From Ahrensia sp. (GTDB taxonomy: Bacteria; Pseudomonadota; Alphaproteobacteria; Rhizobiales; Rhizobiaceae), in contig JAPPOQ010000029.1 of NCBI GenBank assembly GCA_028817895.1, positions 1 through 64,000 of the forward strand: a stretch of DNA of 64,000 bases, given 5' to 3'. Position numbers and translations under genes: made by a program. The notes below the pieces were generated by a model. That model saw nothing but the letters and a program-made list of their open reading frames with translations. It did not search any database and was not told the origin of the DNA. Every line of letters begins with the position of its first letter. Positions within the stretch are counted from its first letter, which is position 1. Shown here one piece after another: positions 19,601 through 29,416 of the stretch.

Positions 19601-20160
19601 TGGTGCAGGACGATGCATCAGCCGTGATGGCGCGCCGACGCGGGACCGCCATTCATCAGGCGCTGCAATTTGCGCCCCGCATAGGCCAGAGAGATCGTGA
19701 CGGTAGACTGACGGGTTGGTTCTCAAGGGCGCTGCCGGACCTGACCGCTGCTGAGCACGATGAACTTGCCCGATCGGTTCAGGCGGTCATGAACGACCCG
19801 GCGCTGAGACATCTGTTTGACGAGAACTGCAGCCGGGGCGAAGTGTCAGTGATGGGGCGCATCAATCTTGCGAGCGGCCCTCGTTCAATCTCCGGCACGG
19901 TTGATCGCATGGCGATCACGCCAGAACGTGTGTTTCTGGCAGACTTCAAGACGACGACACGCTCGCCGGCAGAAAGTGACGATGTGCCGGAGAACTACAT
20001 GACGCAAATGGCGCTCTACCGATCTCTGATATCGCAAATCTATCCCGATCGCGATGTCGAAGCCTGGCTGATCTGGACGCATGGCCCAGACGCTCCAAGC
20101 CACACTCAACTCTCCGCGCAACAGCTGGATGAAGCTCTCGCAGCGATCACCGGGCTTTGA
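16618..20160 (+). CDS. addA: Double-strand break repair helicase-nuclease AddA
   Basis: This UvrD-type superfamily 1 helicase is fused to a RecB-family nuclease (1180 residues). Walker A is [14 protein letters not shown] (about residues 30-43). The other helicase motifs visible are [25 protein letters not shown], the [11 protein letters not shown] region and [11 protein letters not shown]. The C-terminal nuclease motifs are [15 protein letters not shown] and LADFKTTTR. It overlaps addB by 4 bases, so the subunits are co-translated. trxA follows after 131 bases. Confidence 0.96.
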   Translation: MTAPKQLEVDPHVKAKVLEASAPQASSWVSANAGSGKTFVLTRRVVRLLLSGSEPSRLLCLTFTKAAAAEMSNRVFAELSQWAKSSDTDLSDLLTEVEGIRPTPKQMARARTLFAKALETPGGLKIQTIHAFCEALLHQFPLEANVPGSFEVMDDRLQNEQIEDARRSAIVTASNAPDTPLGIAFTELMRTASDDAIDKALRHVISQRETLLRWLSQCGGAQRVGQTLRETFGVTNTQSRDELLEQAAHNCSIATSEWEQLRDIANDAGKPATIQLAGKISQFLAARGTEERGDALKSILLAKGQPRSFKTYPSKPVNDALPGIRDRMEAEAHRLFDLLDRAKQLALIESTQHLLVFAKSILDRYQAAKRHRGLLDYDDLVGRTVDLLLSSDASAWVLYKLDLGIDHILLDEAQDTSPPQWQLIEALAEEFFSGESTRATRRTIFAVGDEKQSIYSFQGAAPQLFAQYRAGFAKRIAQADQEFSGPQFNLSFRSTPDVLAAVDRVFQHGNHAMGLTFGGDYPPHTAHRRHDPGEVEIWPFEMASEKETLESWAAVPDLVAIPHQAVRLARSIAADIADRLAQGRHEATGKRVQAGDILVLVRSRDMFIHALTRELKGRGIAVAGADRLIMTDHIAVMDLMAIGRVMLTPDDDLSLAAVLKSPLIGWDDELLLELCQRRFVDGRNISLFAALHAVREDAQFSMAWTMIDRWRRRAGTMPVFEFYSLLLGDDGGRRLFDARLGVEARDVIDAFLDVALGMEGKALPGLQHFLDTLAEDDLEIKRELDQNSGQVRVMTVHAAKGLEAPIVYLVDKGAKASDPRKAPALYPCDEDGAHVWVPAKAQHSVATERFLEAHERKEEDEYRRLLYVAMTRARDRLIVCGYCGKPNKDGDPPVKDPNWHMMVSSSLRADASEFAGPDGSVRLRWRMPDSPKAQPEHHDGEAEIDADETSTLPKWAFHKLPEEKALPRPLAPSGAQALIDESLADGPLAPSLLSMVQDDASAVMARRRGTAIHQALQFAPRIGQRDRDGRLTGWFSRALPDLTAAEHDELARSVQAVMNDPALRHLFDENCSRGEVSVMGRINLASGPRSISGTVDRMAITPERVFLADFKTTTRSPAESDDVPENYMTQMALYRSLISQIYPDRDVEAWLIWTHGPDAPSHTQLSAQQLDEALAAITGL

Positions 20161-20236
20161 ACAGTCCTGTCCACGGCCTGCTGGCCGATGCCTTGACCGG
20201 GCGCAGCACCATACCTAGGTTCCGCACTCAACAGCA

Positions 20237-20253
20237 CTGGAACTCTGTTCCAG
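20237..20253. promoter_or_regulatory. Inverted repeat in the trxA leader
   Basis: CTGGAAC-TCT-GTTCCAG is a perfect 7-bp inverted repeat with a 3-base loop, 38 bases before the trxA start codon. It could be an operator dyad or a small hairpin in the addA-trxA intergenic region. There is no downstream T-run, so it is not an intrinsic terminator. Its spacing does not match the alphaproteobacterial LexA site (GTTC-N7-GTTC). Confidence 0.4.
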
Positions 20254-20291
20254 ACCTGCCCATCATACAATTGTTCAAAGGAATCAAAGCT

Positions 20292-20612
20292 ATGGCCACC
20301 GTCAAAATCGACAGCGCGAATTTCGAATCCGATGTGCTGAACGCCGATAAACCGGTGGTGGTAGACTTTTGGGCGGAGTGGTGCGGCCCATGCAAGGCAA
20401 TCGGCCCAAGCCTTGAGGAATTGTCGGATGAGATGTCCGACAAGGTGAAGATCGCCAAGATCAATATGGATGAAAACCCGGACTTGGCTGCCCGCTATGG
20501 TGTACGATCGATCCCCACTTTGCTGATGTTTAAGGGCGGCGAACCGGTTGCAATTCAGGTCGGTGCCGCACCGAAGAACAAGCTCTCCGACTGGATTTCC
20601 GCCGAGGCATAA
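20292..20612 (+). CDS. trxA: Thioredoxin
   Basis: This is a canonical 106-residue cytoplasmic thioredoxin. The redox centre WCGPC lies at residues 30-34, preceded by VVVDFWAE and followed by the cis-proline segment RSIPTLLMF. It supplies electrons to ribonucleotide reductase, methionine sulfoxide reductases such as the MsrA encoded later in this window, and peroxiredoxins. The frame is open further upstream, but ATG 20292 has a GGAATC-type ribosome site 7-10 bases before it and matches the family N-terminus. It lies downstream of addA with its own leader region. Confidence 0.97.
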   Translation: MATVKIDSANFESDVLNADKPVVVDFWAEWCGPCKAIGPSLEELSDEMSDKVKIAKINMDENPDLAARYGVRSIPTLLMFKGGEPVAIQVGAAPKNKLSDWISAEA

Positions 20613-20621
20613 TCACAACCC

Positions 20622-22634
20622 TCAATGGGCGATGGCCGGACGGCCCGAAGCGGTGGCCGTGATCACCGCTTCCACCAGCATTGACCGGCCCTCGATGTCG
20701 GCCCGCCTTTCCCGCAAGTCGGTCTGAAGCCGAACATCTTCAGCCCCTGCGGCCAGCGCATCTTCATTGGCGCGCGCTTGAGCGAGTGATCGCGCGGCCT
20801 TCAACGCCGCCGCCTCTTCGGTGAATGGCTGATCCAGTCCCGTAACGCTGTAACGGCCCTCCGCTGGCTGGGACACCGTGACCGAGAACGCCACCGAAAT
20901 CTGTCCGACCACGGCACCCACCGCATTCGCGACATCGGCATGATCAGGCACAACGCAAGTTGTGGTCAGCAGATCCGCCGCCTGCGGATGCCAAACATGG
21001 GCTGACGCGCCGAGGCCGATCAATGGTCGATCCAACTTCAGGGACATGGTGAGCAGTCCGCCCTGCTGTGCGTGTTCTTCGCGCCGGTCCAGAATTTGTG
21101 CGACGAGTGGATGACCGACAAGCTGGGTCTCACGCCCCTCAGATGCGAAAGCGGTTTCCAGAACAACTTCCGCCGACCTGCGGCGCATGCGTTTCACGAT
21201 GAGCGCTGCAAGCGCTTCGGGATCATCGCAAAAGGCCGACCCCGCGCCGTCTCTTCGACGGCCAAAAAGGCGGCAAGCCTTGCGGGCTGCGTCAACATCC
21301 CAGCGACCCGTTGCCTCCAAGACGTGCAATGCGTCTGTGGGTGTCAGCCCGGACATACGCACGAGGCTCCGCGCAACAAGTTGCGCCAAAGCGGCTGCTT
21401 CCGCATGCCCCTTGAGCAGATCGTTCAGTGCGATCGGTCTGTTGGTCAATCGATCGAACAGACGACGTTGCGATACACTCAAAGATGCGGGAGCTTTCTC
21501 CACCGCACGCTGCGCAAATGTGCCGTCGTGCCGGTTGGTCAGTGGCGCCTTGAGCTGCGCATCCAGCGCGGCGTGCACGATCTTGGTATGCTCATGAGCC
21601 AGCAAGGCAATCGGGACGACCCGCTTGGGCCCAAGATCTATGCGTGGCTTCAGGGCCGGGCCGCCCAATGCAACCTGCGAATCCCCACCCAGACCGAACG
21701 TGTGCATCGCGACGGCGCGGACCATGGTGCGATATCCGCCAACCATCGCGCCATCCGGATCAAGCTTCGGCTGCCCGTCTTGAAGCACGGCAACATCAGA
21801 TGTCGTGCCGCCAACATCATTGACCACCGCCTTTGCGACACCGGTGAGATGATGCGCGCCCACAAGGCTTGCGGCGGGGCCTGACAGAATGGTCTCTATA
21901 GGGCGCTTAACCGCAAAGTCCGCGCCGATCAACGCGCCATCACCGCGCACAACCATGAGCGGCGCCTCCACGCCGGCGGTACCAAGCGTTGTGCGTGTCG
22001 CTTCGATCAAACGCGTGATCATGGGCACAAGACGCGCATTGAGCACTGTGGTCAGGGCGCGTCTCGGACCGTTGAGGCTGTGCGAGAGTTCATGACTACA
22101 GGTCAGAGGAGCCGATGTTTCGCGGGAGACGTATCGTGCAACGGCGAGCTCGTGTGCCGGATTGCGCACGGCGAAATAGCCTGCAACCGCAAAGCCCGAA
22201 ACATCATCAGCAAGACAAAGAAGCTGCTGTTCAAGAGCCGTCAGATCAAGCGGCCTTGCCTCGTTTCCATGGGTTGTGTGGCCGCCCGGCAGCACGATGA
22301 GCGGGTCTTTGCCCAGAGCCGATTCGAGACCGGCCCGGCGCATGTCCTGCTCCTCAAACCCGATTGCAATCAAGGCGACCCGTTCACCCTGACCCTCCAC
22401 CAGCGCGTTGGTGGCCAGTGTCGTGGACAGCGACACCATCGCAATTTCACTTGGCGCGCATTTCGACTGACCAAGCACGGCTTGAACGGCCTCAGCGATG
22501 CCGGTTGAAAGGCGGTGATGCGTGGTGAGCGCCTTTGCCTTTGCAATCACAGCATCAGCAGATTGTGCCTGATCGTCGAAGATCACGGCATCGGTGAAGG
22601 TGCCGCCAGTATCAATCCCCATCAAGAGCGCCAT
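20622..22634 (-). CDS. Hydantoinase/oxoprolinase family ATP-dependent hydrolase (HyuA-like)
   Basis: The 670-residue protein has the hydantoinase/oxoprolinase architecture: N-terminal MGIDTGGTFTDAV (actin-like ATP-binding fold), TLATNALVEGQGERV, the central LSGPAASLVGAHH, and VVNDVGGTTSDVAVLQDG. Family members hydrolyse cyclic amides such as 5-oxoproline, hydantoins, N-methylhydantoin or acetone-type carboxylation substrates. No HyuB-type partner is adjacent, so the substrate cannot be assigned. The start shares one base with the murJ stop codon (TGATG), making it the last gene of glnD-murJ-hyuA. It converges on trxA. Confidence 0.85.
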   Translation of the reverse strand: MALLMGIDTGGTFTDAVIFDDQAQSADAVIAKAKALTTHHRLSTGIAEAVQAVLGQSKCAPSEIAMVSLSTTLATNALVEGQGERVALIAIGFEEQDMRRAGLESALGKDPLIVLPGGHTTHGNEARPLDLTALEQQLLCLADDVSGFAVAGYFAVRNPAHELAVARYVSRETSAPLTCSHELSHSLNGPRRALTTVLNARLVPMITRLIEATRTTLGTAGVEAPLMVVRGDGALIGADFAVKRPIETILSGPAASLVGAHHLTGVAKAVVNDVGGTTSDVAVLQDGQPKLDPDGAMVGGYRTMVRAVAMHTFGLGGDSQVALGGPALKPRIDLGPKRVVPIALLAHEHTKIVHAALDAQLKAPLTNRHDGTFAQRAVEKAPASLSVSQRRLFDRLTNRPIALNDLLKGHAEAAALAQLVARSLVRMSGLTPTDALHVLEATGRWDVDAARKACRLFGRRRDGAGSAFCDDPEALAALIVKRMRRRSAEVVLETAFASEGRETQLVGHPLVAQILDRREEHAQQGGLLTMSLKLDRPLIGLGASAHVWHPQAADLLTTTCVVPDHADVANAVGAVVGQISVAFSVTVSQPAEGRYSVTGLDQPFTEEAAALKAARSLAQARANEDALAAGAEDVRLQTDLRERRADIEGRSMLVEAVITATASGRPAIAH

Positions 22635-24211
22635 CAGCCGCGCCTCATCATTGCAAGCAGTTGTCGCCGGTCGACAGCACCGGTTGCCAGCACCAGAATT
22701 GCGTAGAGCCCAGCAGCAACAGCGACAATGGCGCCCACAGCGACGAGCCGCTCAAAAATGTCGAAGGAGAAGACCGACGCCGACAGCCAGTTTTGAAGGA
22801 CGAGGATTGCCGCGCCCATCGCAGCGCTCGAGACCGTGATTATCACCAGCCGCCGCTTCGTCTCTCGTGACGGCTGGAACTCACCACGACGGTTCAGCGT
22901 GAAAACCAACAGGCCAAGATTGACCCAGGCGGAGAGAGAGGTGGCCAGCGCGATGCCGATATGCCCGAGCAACGGAAAAAGGATGATCGACCCGACGACA
23001 TTGACCACCACCATGACCACGGAAAAGCGAAACGGCGTGCGCATATCCTCACGCGCAAAGAATGCCGGCTGAAAAACCTTGATAAGCACATAGGCCGGCA
23101 GACCAGAGGCAAAGGCAGCCAGGGCGTGGGCGACGGTGATGGAGGAGCCTCGCGTGAAGGCTCCACCTTCGAACACGATGGAAACGAGCGCCACCGGCAT
23201 GGTGATGAAAGCGACCGCCGCTGGCAGCGTCAGGCCGAAAGCGAATTCAAGGCTGCGGTCTTGCAGATTGGCAGCTTCTTCAACGCGTTCCGCTTTCAGG
23301 GCGCGAGACAATTCCGGTAGAAGCACAATGCCCACCGCAATGCCGATCAAGCCAAGTGGCAATTGGTTGAGCCGGTCGGCATAGTAGAGCAGGGCGCGCG
23401 CACCATCCTGCGCCGAAGCGATGATCTGCCCGACCACAAGGTTGATTTGGATCACGCCGCCCGTCAACACCGCTGGCCCCATGAGGCGGAGGAGCTTCCT
23501 GATATCTTCATTGAAAACCGGGCGCTTGGGCCAAATCGCGTAGCCCTCGCGACGCGTTGCCCAGACCAGGAGCAGCAATTGCACAAAGCCGGCGACAAAC
23601 ACGCCCCAGGACAGCCAAAGGCCTGTCGAATATTGGTCGATCCCCAAAAACAGGGCCGTGGCCACCGTTGCCACCAGGATGATGTTGAGCAACACCGGAA
23701 CGAAGGCTGCAATGAAATATCGGCGCAACGAGTTCAGCACGCCTGACAGCATGGCCACCAGCGACATGCAAAAGAGATAGGGAAACATGATGCGGCCATA
23801 GACGACCGCATAGTCAAATTTTGGTGGCGCCTCTACGAAGGTGCCGTCAACAAAGAGCCAGAACGGATTTGTGAGAAAGATAATGACCGGCATCGCGACA
23901 ATCGCCAGCGCCGAGAGCACAATCAGAACCGGCACAAGAACCGAGACAACCTGCTCAGCGAACACTCTTGATAGCGAGATGTCTTCGCCTTCCAGCTTCT
24001 TGGCGAAAAGCGGAACGAAAGCCGTGTTGAAAGCACCCTCTGCGAAGATGCGCCGAAAGAGATTGGGTAAGGCGAAGGCAACCACAAAGGCTTCGGCAAA
24101 GGGTCCGGTGCCTAGAGCACGCCCAATCAGCGCATCGCGAACGAAGCCAAGCAGTCGGCTTGCCATGGTTGCGCCGCCGACCGTCGCAAACTTGGCGAAC
24201 AGGCCTTTCAC
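22634..24211 (-). CDS. murJ: Lipid II flippase MurJ
   Basis: MurJ exports lipid II across the inner membrane for peptidoglycan synthesis. The 525-residue polytopic protein of the MVF/MviN family has about 14 hydrophobic segments. It begins FATVGGATMASRLLGFVRD and contains PNLFRRIFAEGAFNTAFVP, the family signature with its basic cavity residues. The ATG overlaps the glnD stop codon by 4 bases. The glnD-murJ pairing is common in rhizobia. Confidence 0.96.
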   Translation of the reverse strand: MKGLFAKFATVGGATMASRLLGFVRDALIGRALGTGPFAEAFVVAFALPNLFRRIFAEGAFNTAFVPLFAKKLEGEDISLSRVFAEQVVSVLVPVLIVLSALAIVAMPVIIFLTNPFWLFVDGTFVEAPPKFDYAVVYGRIMFPYLFCMSLVAMLSGVLNSLRRYFIAAFVPVLLNIILVATVATALFLGIDQYSTGLWLSWGVFVAGFVQLLLLVWATRREGYAIWPKRPVFNEDIRKLLRLMGPAVLTGGVIQINLVVGQIIASAQDGARALLYYADRLNQLPLGLIGIAVGIVLLPELSRALKAERVEEAANLQDRSLEFAFGLTLPAAVAFITMPVALVSIVFEGGAFTRGSSITVAHALAAFASGLPAYVLIKVFQPAFFAREDMRTPFRFSVVMVVVNVVGSIILFPLLGHIGIALATSLSAWVNLGLLVFTLNRRGEFQPSRETKRRLVIITVSSAAMGAAILVLQNWLSASVFSFDIFERLVAVGAIVAVAAGLYAILVLATGAVDRRQLLAMMRRG

Positions 24212-27027
24212 GCAGCGTTCTTCTTCTTGGTTCGCACGTATAAACCATCCGTGTGGGTTGCATGCCGGGCCTGCCCCGTCAGCACACCCATCAGTTTGCG
24301 CTTGATCGCCGCAAGCTTCTGCGGGCTTGAGATTTTGTGGCCAACAAGATCGGTCACATAGAAAGTGTCGATGAACTTCTCGCCAAAAGTTGCAATCTGC
24401 GCGGAGGCAATATCAAGCATAAGGTCTGCAAGTGCATCGGTGATCTCAGACAGCACGCCCAGTCGGTCCAACCCCTCGGTTTCAATAACAGTAAAATGGT
24501 CGGACAGATCGTTGTTAATACGCACATCCGGTTCCACGGAAAACGCCTTGACGCGTCTCGTCGGCTCCTGACGATTGGCCAGCAACTTGTTGAGGCGAAC
24601 CCTGCCGGACAGAACGTCCTCAATGCTCTTCGCGATGCCTTCCGCTCGACGGCGTTCATCTTCCTCCTGCTCGAAAGCGCGAGTGATGAAGATCGAATCC
24701 AGTGCCCGGCCATCTTTGGTTGTGAAAATCTGCGCATCCACAATGTTGGCTCCCGCGGCTGCGCAGCATCCGGTGATGGTCGACAGCAAACGCGGGTGAT
24801 CGCTGGTCAACAGCGTGATTTCCGTAATTGCCTCAAAGTCCCGAAGTGTCACCGTGGTTGCCAGTTTCGTGCCTTCTCGGTCTTGCTGACGAATGAACGC
24901 CAAATGCCGAAGTTGCGCCTCACGCGGCACAGTAAGCAGGTAATTGTCATAGACCAGATCAACGATGCTGTTGCGTTCCGTCACATCCCAATCCGCAAGC
25001 GCGTCCTGCAATTCCTCACGAACCTCTGCGACGCGCTGATAGCGCGGAACTGCCGTGAAGCCCCCGGTCAGATGCGGTTCGGTCTCGTAGTACAGCGTGC
25101 GCAGCAACTGGCCCTTCCAACCGTTCCAGACACCGGGGCCCACCGCCTTGATGTCACAGACCGTGAGAACCAGCAGCAGCTTCATGCGATCAAGGCTTTG
25201 CATCGTCGCGGCAAAGTCGCGAATGGTTTTGGGATCGTTCAGATCACGCGACTGAGCGATGTTGGACATTTGGAGATGATGTTCCACAAGCCAGGCGATG
25301 AGCTCGGTTTGTGCTTGGGTGAAGCCCAGACGCGGGCAAAGGCGAAGGGCAACTTTTGCACCTGCGACCGAATGATCTTCCGGTCTGCCCTTGGCAATGT
25401 CATGCAGCAACAGTGCCGTGTAGAGTATGTCTCGCTGGCTGGAATCGGCCATGATGCGATTAGCAAGCGGATGCTCCTCCTCCATATCGCCGCGCTCAAT
25501 TTCCGATAGGATGCCGATCGACCGAAGAAGGTGTTCGTCAACCGTGTAGTGGTGATACATGTTGAACTGCATCATGGCGACGATCTTGCCGAAGGCAGGA
25601 ATAAACTTACCCAGAACGCCAGCTTCGTTCATTTTCCGCAATGTTCGCTCTGGTGTCGCTTTCGATGTGAGTACGGCGCGAAAAGCCGCATTGGCTTCCT
25701 CATCGGCTCGCAAATCCTTGTCGATCAGCTTGAGGGACCGGGCAACCAGACGCATGGCATCAGGGTGGAACAACAGGCCCATGTCTTCGGCGAAGCGGAA
25801 CATGCGTATGATGTTGACCGGGTCGCGCGAGAACACATCTTCATCCACGGGCGCGATGCGGTTATTGATGGCAAGGAAGTCGTCTGTGCCGGCGATTTTC
25901 TTGCTGCGCCTGCGCAACGAGCGGATCATGCCGCCAATACCCGTAGCCGCCTTCGCCTGTTCCTCTTCCAGCGCAGCACACAAAATTCGTGTCAGGTCGC
26001 CAACATCCTTGGCGACCAGAAAATAGTGCTTCATGAAGCGCTCGACCGCCGAAAGGCCAGGATGGTCCTGATAACCCAAGCGCTCGGCCAGTACCGGCTG
26101 AAGATCGAAGGACAGACGTTCTTCGGCCCGGCCCGTGGCAAAATGCATATGGCAACGCACCGACCACAGAAAGTCCTGGGCTTTGGTGAAAATACGAAAC
26201 ACGCGCGCGGTGAAAATCTTCTTCTCACGCAACTCCGTCAGCGTGTGCAAACCATACTGATATTTGGCGATCCAATAGAGCGTGTGCAGATCGCGCAGAC
26301 CGCCCTTCCCTTCCTTTACATTGGGTTCCACAAGATAACGCGACTGCCCCGCCTTTTCGTGTCGCTCGTCGCGCTCTGCAAGTTTTGAAGCGATGAACTC
26401 CGGTGCCGTCTTGCGCGCAAGCTCTGAATCGAACCGTTTCACAAGCTCATCAAACAGCGCTTTCTCACCCCACAGAAAGCGTGCCTCAAGCAGCGTCGTT
26501 CGAATGGTCATATCATCTCTGCCGAGGCGAATGCAGTCACCAATGGTACGTGTCGCGTGGCCGACTTTGTGGCCCATGTCCCAGAGCATATACAGCATGT
26601 ATTCGACGATGGTCTCGCCCAGAGCCGTCTGCTTGTAAGGCAGCAGGAAGAGCAGATCGAGATCGGAACCCGGTGCCAGCGTGCCCCGACCATAACCGCC
26701 AACGGCAACGATGCTCATGCGCTCGCCAGCGGAGAGATTTGAAGCTCGCATCACATGGGTGATGGCGAAATCATACAGACACCGAATGATCTCATCATGC
26801 AGATGAGACAGCCGTTCCGCGCAAGCTGTTCCCGACCCATCTTGCTTGAGCATTTCCTCGGCCCGCTCCAGCCCTTCCGCATTGGCTTTCTTCAAGAGCG
26901 CGAGAACCGCCATACGCACATCGGAACCGCTTCCGTCGCCGCCCGTCGCGGTGGTCAAATCACTCAATGCCTGCCGCAGAGTATCGGCGTCGATGATCTT
27001 GTCGAGCTTGAGGGCGGGCTTCTTCAT
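24208..27027 (-). CDS. glnD: [Protein-PII] uridylyltransferase/uridylyl-removing enzyme
   Basis: GlnD senses glutamine and reversibly uridylylates PII proteins (GlnB/GlnK), setting nitrogen regulation. The 939-residue protein shows the expected order. The nucleotidyltransferase domain has GGYGRGTLAPGSDLDLLFL (about residues 110-128), and the central helical/HD domain has LLHDIAKGRPEDHS. Two C-terminal ACT domains begin near LLTSDHPRLLSTITG and ETEGLDRLGVLSEITDAL. The start at 27027 gives the usual alphaproteobacterial length. It is the first gene of glnD-murJ-hyuA. Confidence 0.97.
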   Translation of the reverse strand: MKKPALKLDKIIDADTLRQALSDLTTATGGDGSGSDVRMAVLALLKKANAEGLERAEEMLKQDGSGTACAERLSHLHDEIIRCLYDFAITHVMRASNLSAGERMSIVAVGGYGRGTLAPGSDLDLLFLLPYKQTALGETIVEYMLYMLWDMGHKVGHATRTIGDCIRLGRDDMTIRTTLLEARFLWGEKALFDELVKRFDSELARKTAPEFIASKLAERDERHEKAGQSRYLVEPNVKEGKGGLRDLHTLYWIAKYQYGLHTLTELREKKIFTARVFRIFTKAQDFLWSVRCHMHFATGRAEERLSFDLQPVLAERLGYQDHPGLSAVERFMKHYFLVAKDVGDLTRILCAALEEEQAKAATGIGGMIRSLRRRSKKIAGTDDFLAINNRIAPVDEDVFSRDPVNIIRMFRFAEDMGLLFHPDAMRLVARSLKLIDKDLRADEEANAAFRAVLTSKATPERTLRKMNEAGVLGKFIPAFGKIVAMMQFNMYHHYTVDEHLLRSIGILSEIERGDMEEEHPLANRIMADSSQRDILYTALLLHDIAKGRPEDHSVAGAKVALRLCPRLGFTQAQTELIAWLVEHHLQMSNIAQSRDLNDPKTIRDFAATMQSLDRMKLLLVLTVCDIKAVGPGVWNGWKGQLLRTLYYETEPHLTGGFTAVPRYQRVAEVREELQDALADWDVTERNSIVDLVYDNYLLTVPREAQLRHLAFIRQQDREGTKLATTVTLRDFEAITEITLLTSDHPRLLSTITGCCAAAGANIVDAQIFTTKDGRALDSIFITRAFEQEEDERRRAEGIAKSIEDVLSGRVRLNKLLANRQEPTRRVKAFSVEPDVRINNDLSDHFTVIETEGLDRLGVLSEITDALADLMLDIASAQIATFGEKFIDTFYVTDLVGHKISSPQKLAAIKRKLMGVLTGQARHATHTDGLYVRTKKKNAA

Positions 27028-27072
27028 GAGTTGCGTATCGTGCGCCGCAGATCGCGTGTGAGCGTCACGCTT

Positions 27073-27573
27073 CTACGCCAGCGTTACACCCGTTGCCAGC
27101 CCGAATGAACGGACAAAGTCGCGTTGCGCCGACGTTTCCGGGGATACCATCCCGCGGGCGGCGCTGACCTCGACCATCGCCTTTTCCGCATCCCTTCCAA
27201 AGGCGGTAATAACACATGCAGCAACAGTGCCTGAACGACCGACCCCAGCTGCACAATGTGCAAGCACGGTTTTCCCTCCACGAAGCTGCGCACAAATATC
27301 GGAAACGAGGTGGCGAAAGGCTTCGGGATCGGGAATGCCGAAGTCCTCCACGGGAAACCGTGTAAAGCCAATGCCCAGCCCATTGAGAAGCGTCTCTTCA
27401 TCACCCAGGTCGAAAGTTGCGACTTCCGCATCGCTCAGCAGAGAGATGACCTGATCGATCTGGCGTGCAGCGAGTTGCGCGCACCATTGCTCAAGTGATC
27501 GTGAAGGTGGCCGTGGGCCGATCAGCAGCGCGCCACCATCAGTCTGTGCGATGCTGAACAGCGCTGCTTTCAA
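27073..27573 (-). CDS. Protein tyrosine/dual-specificity phosphatase-like protein
   Basis: The 166-residue protein has the Cys-based phosphatase loop HCAAGVGRSG (C-x5-R, about residues 113-122), with a plausible general-acid segment upstream (PVEDFGIPD). Proteins of this kind dephosphorylate Tyr or Ser/Thr residues, or sometimes phosphoinositides or RNA ends. The start overlaps the aminotransferase stop codon by 4 bases (ATGA), so it is the last gene of the D-amino-acid operon. No partner kinase is visible, and its substrate is unknown. Confidence 0.8.
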   Translation of the reverse strand: MKAALFSIAQTDGGALLIGPRPPSRSLEQWCAQLAARQIDQVISLLSDAEVATFDLGDEETLLNGLGIGFTRFPVEDFGIPDPEAFRHLVSDICAQLRGGKTVLAHCAAGVGRSGTVAACVITAFGRDAEKAMVEVSAARGMVSPETSAQRDFVRSFGLATGVTLA

Positions 27574-28424
27574 AGAGCGGCCTTCATGTTTTCCTCCAGA
27601 TAGAGCGCGCGCAAACGGTCTCCCACCGGGCCAGGCTTACCATTGCCTATTGTGTGGCCGTCGATTTCGATAATCGGGTTGGTGAACCCTGAGGCGCTGG
27701 TCGCGAAGGCTTCATCCGCGACATAGGCCTCTTCCAGCGTGAAGGGCCGTTCTTCGACGTCCATTTGCAACAATTCGGCACAGGTCAGAACAGACTTGCG
27801 TGTGATGCCGTGGAGAATGTCGTTCGACAGATTGCGCGTGACGATCTTGCCGTCCTTTACGATGTAGGCGTTGTTCGAAGTCCCCTCGGTCACAAACCCG
27901 TCCTGCACCATCCATGCATCATCCGCCCCCTTTGCCTTGGCTTCCATCTTCGCTAGAGAAGGGTAAAGCAGCTGAACGGTCTTGATGTCGCGGCGACCCC
28001 AACGTAAATCATCAACGGAAACAACCTTCAAGCCCTCTTTCTCGATAGCTGTGTCCACCACCTGCTTATGCTGGGTGAAAAGCACCATGGTCGGCGGCGT
28101 GTCTTCCGGCGGGAAGGCGAAGTCCCGGTCACCCGGATTGCCTCGGGTGACTTGCAGATAGATCATACCCTGATCGATGCCGTTGCGCCGGATGAGTTCG
28201 CGGTGAATGTCCAAAAGTTCGTCGCGGTTAATCTCGACCTTCATATGCAGTTCGCCCAAAGAGCGTTTCAGCCGCTCGCAGTGTCCGTCAAAGCCGATCA
28301 ACTTACCATCCACCACGGTGGTAACTTCATAGACACCATCGGCAAACAAAAAACCGCGGTCAAAAATGGATACGGTCGCTTCGCTTTCGGAAACGTATTC
28401 GCCGTTGAGATAGACGGTGCGCAT
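27570..28424 (-). CDS. dat: D-amino-acid transaminase
   Basis: This class IV PLP aminotransferase of 284 residues starts MRTVYLNGEYV and carries the hallmark SIFDRGFLFADGVYEV. The PLP lysine lies in the central segment near RWGRRDIKTVQLL, and TEGTSNNAYIV contributes to cofactor phosphate binding. D-alanine aminotransferases interconvert D-alanine and D-glutamate. An alternative ATG nine bases upstream at 28433 overlaps the dgcA stop codon (TAATG); 28424 matches the family N-terminus better. It lies between dgcA and the phosphatase gene, consistent with D-glutamate metabolism. Confidence 0.9.
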   Translation of the reverse strand: MRTVYLNGEYVSESEATVSIFDRGFLFADGVYEVTTVVDGKLIGFDGHCERLKRSLGELHMKVEINRDELLDIHRELIRRNGIDQGMIYLQVTRGNPGDRDFAFPPEDTPPTMVLFTQHKQVVDTAIEKEGLKVVSVDDLRWGRRDIKTVQLLYPSLAKMEAKAKGADDAWMVQDGFVTEGTSNNAYIVKDGKIVTRNLSNDILHGITRKSVLTCAELLQMDVEERPFTLEEAYVADEAFATSASGFTNPIIEIDGHTIGNGKPGPVGDRLRALYLEENMKAAL

Positions 28425-28432
28425 GGTCTGCA

Positions 28433-29416
28433 TTATCCCCAAAGGTCTGGTTTGGGCGGATGAACGCCCAGTTCATCAAAGGTCAAGGGTGGCTCGCGGT
28501 CTTCTGCCAGCAAGAGTGGTCCGTCGAGATCTGTAAAGGCGGCACCTTGCGCCACCAGCGTTGCGGGCGCCATGGCAAGCGATGATCCGACCATGCACCC
28601 GACCATGATGCGAAAACCGGCCTGCTGTGCTTCCCGTTTCAGGGCAAGCGCCTCGGTCAGGCCGCCCGTCTTATCGAGCTTGATGTTGATCATGTCATAT
28701 TTGCCCGACAAGGCATCGAGAGACGCCCGGTCATGGCAGGATTCGTCGGCGCAGACCGGCAGAGGTCGTTCGATTTCGGCCAGCATATCATCGTCACCGG
28801 CAGGCAAGGGCTGTTCGACCATTTTGACGCCAAGACGCAACAATGCAGGCGCCAGCTCAGCATATTCTTGCGCGCTCCAGCCCTCGTTGGCATCGATGAT
28901 GATCGCGGTATCAGGCGCTCCTTCGCGAACGGCCTCCAACCGCGCCATGTCGCCTTCGCCGCCAAGCTTGATCTTCAGCAAGGGGCGATGCGCGTTCTGC
29001 CTTGCCTTTTTGCGCATCGTGTCCGGATCGGCCAGAGACAACGTATAGGCGGTTATTTCCGGCCCCGGCTGCGACAACCCCGCAAGCTTCCAGACGGGTT
29101 GGCTCGCCGTCTTTGCCTCGAGGTCCCAAAGCGCTGCATCGAGCGCAAAGCGAGCCGCACCGGGTTTCATCGCCGTTTGAAGTCCCTCCCGCGTCAGACC
29201 GTCGGCAAGTTGGTCTGCCATAGCTTCGATTTGGTCGATGACACTTTCCACGGTTTCTCCGTACCGCGCATAGGGCACACATTCGCCCCAGCCCTTGTGC
29301 TGCCCGATGCTTGTGGTGGCTGTCACCACACGCGCTTCGGTCCGGGAGCCGCGCGAGATGGTGAAGACTTCCGCCAATGGGAAGACCGTTTCTTCAACGA
29401 CGAGACTGGTGCTCAC
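28433..29416 (-). CDS. dgcA: N-acetyl-D-glutamate racemase DgcA (enolase-superfamily dipeptide-epimerase type)
   Basis: This 327-residue enolase-superfamily protein is of the L-Ala-D/L-Glu epimerase type. It has the lysine motif LLKIKLGG, metal ligands in IIIDANEGW, VEQPLPAG and CADESCHD, and a C-terminal lysine in INIKLDKTGG. With a dgcN gene close by, it best fits DgcA, which racemises N-acetyl-D-glutamate in a D-glutamate pathway described in marine proteobacteria. A role in murein dipeptide recycling cannot be excluded. The start is GTG at 29416, overlapping the brnA antitoxin stop codon (GTGA), and it fits the family N-terminus. Translation is therefore probably coupled to the toxin-antitoxin cassette. 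Confidence 0.88.
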   Translation of the reverse strand: MSTSLVVEETVFPLAEVFTISRGSRTEARVVTATTSIGQHKGWGECVPYARYGETVESVIDQIEAMADQLADGLTREGLQTAMKPGAARFALDAALWDLEAKTASQPVWKLAGLSQPGPEITAYTLSLADPDTMRKKARQNAHRPLLKIKLGGEGDMARLEAVREGAPDTAIIIDANEGWSAQEYAELAPALLRLGVKMVEQPLPAGDDDMLAEIERPLPVCADESCHDRASLDALSGKYDMINIKLDKTGGLTEALALKREAQQAGFRIMVGCMVGSSLAMAPATLVAQGAAFTDLDGPLLLAEDREPPLTFDELGVHPPKPDLWG

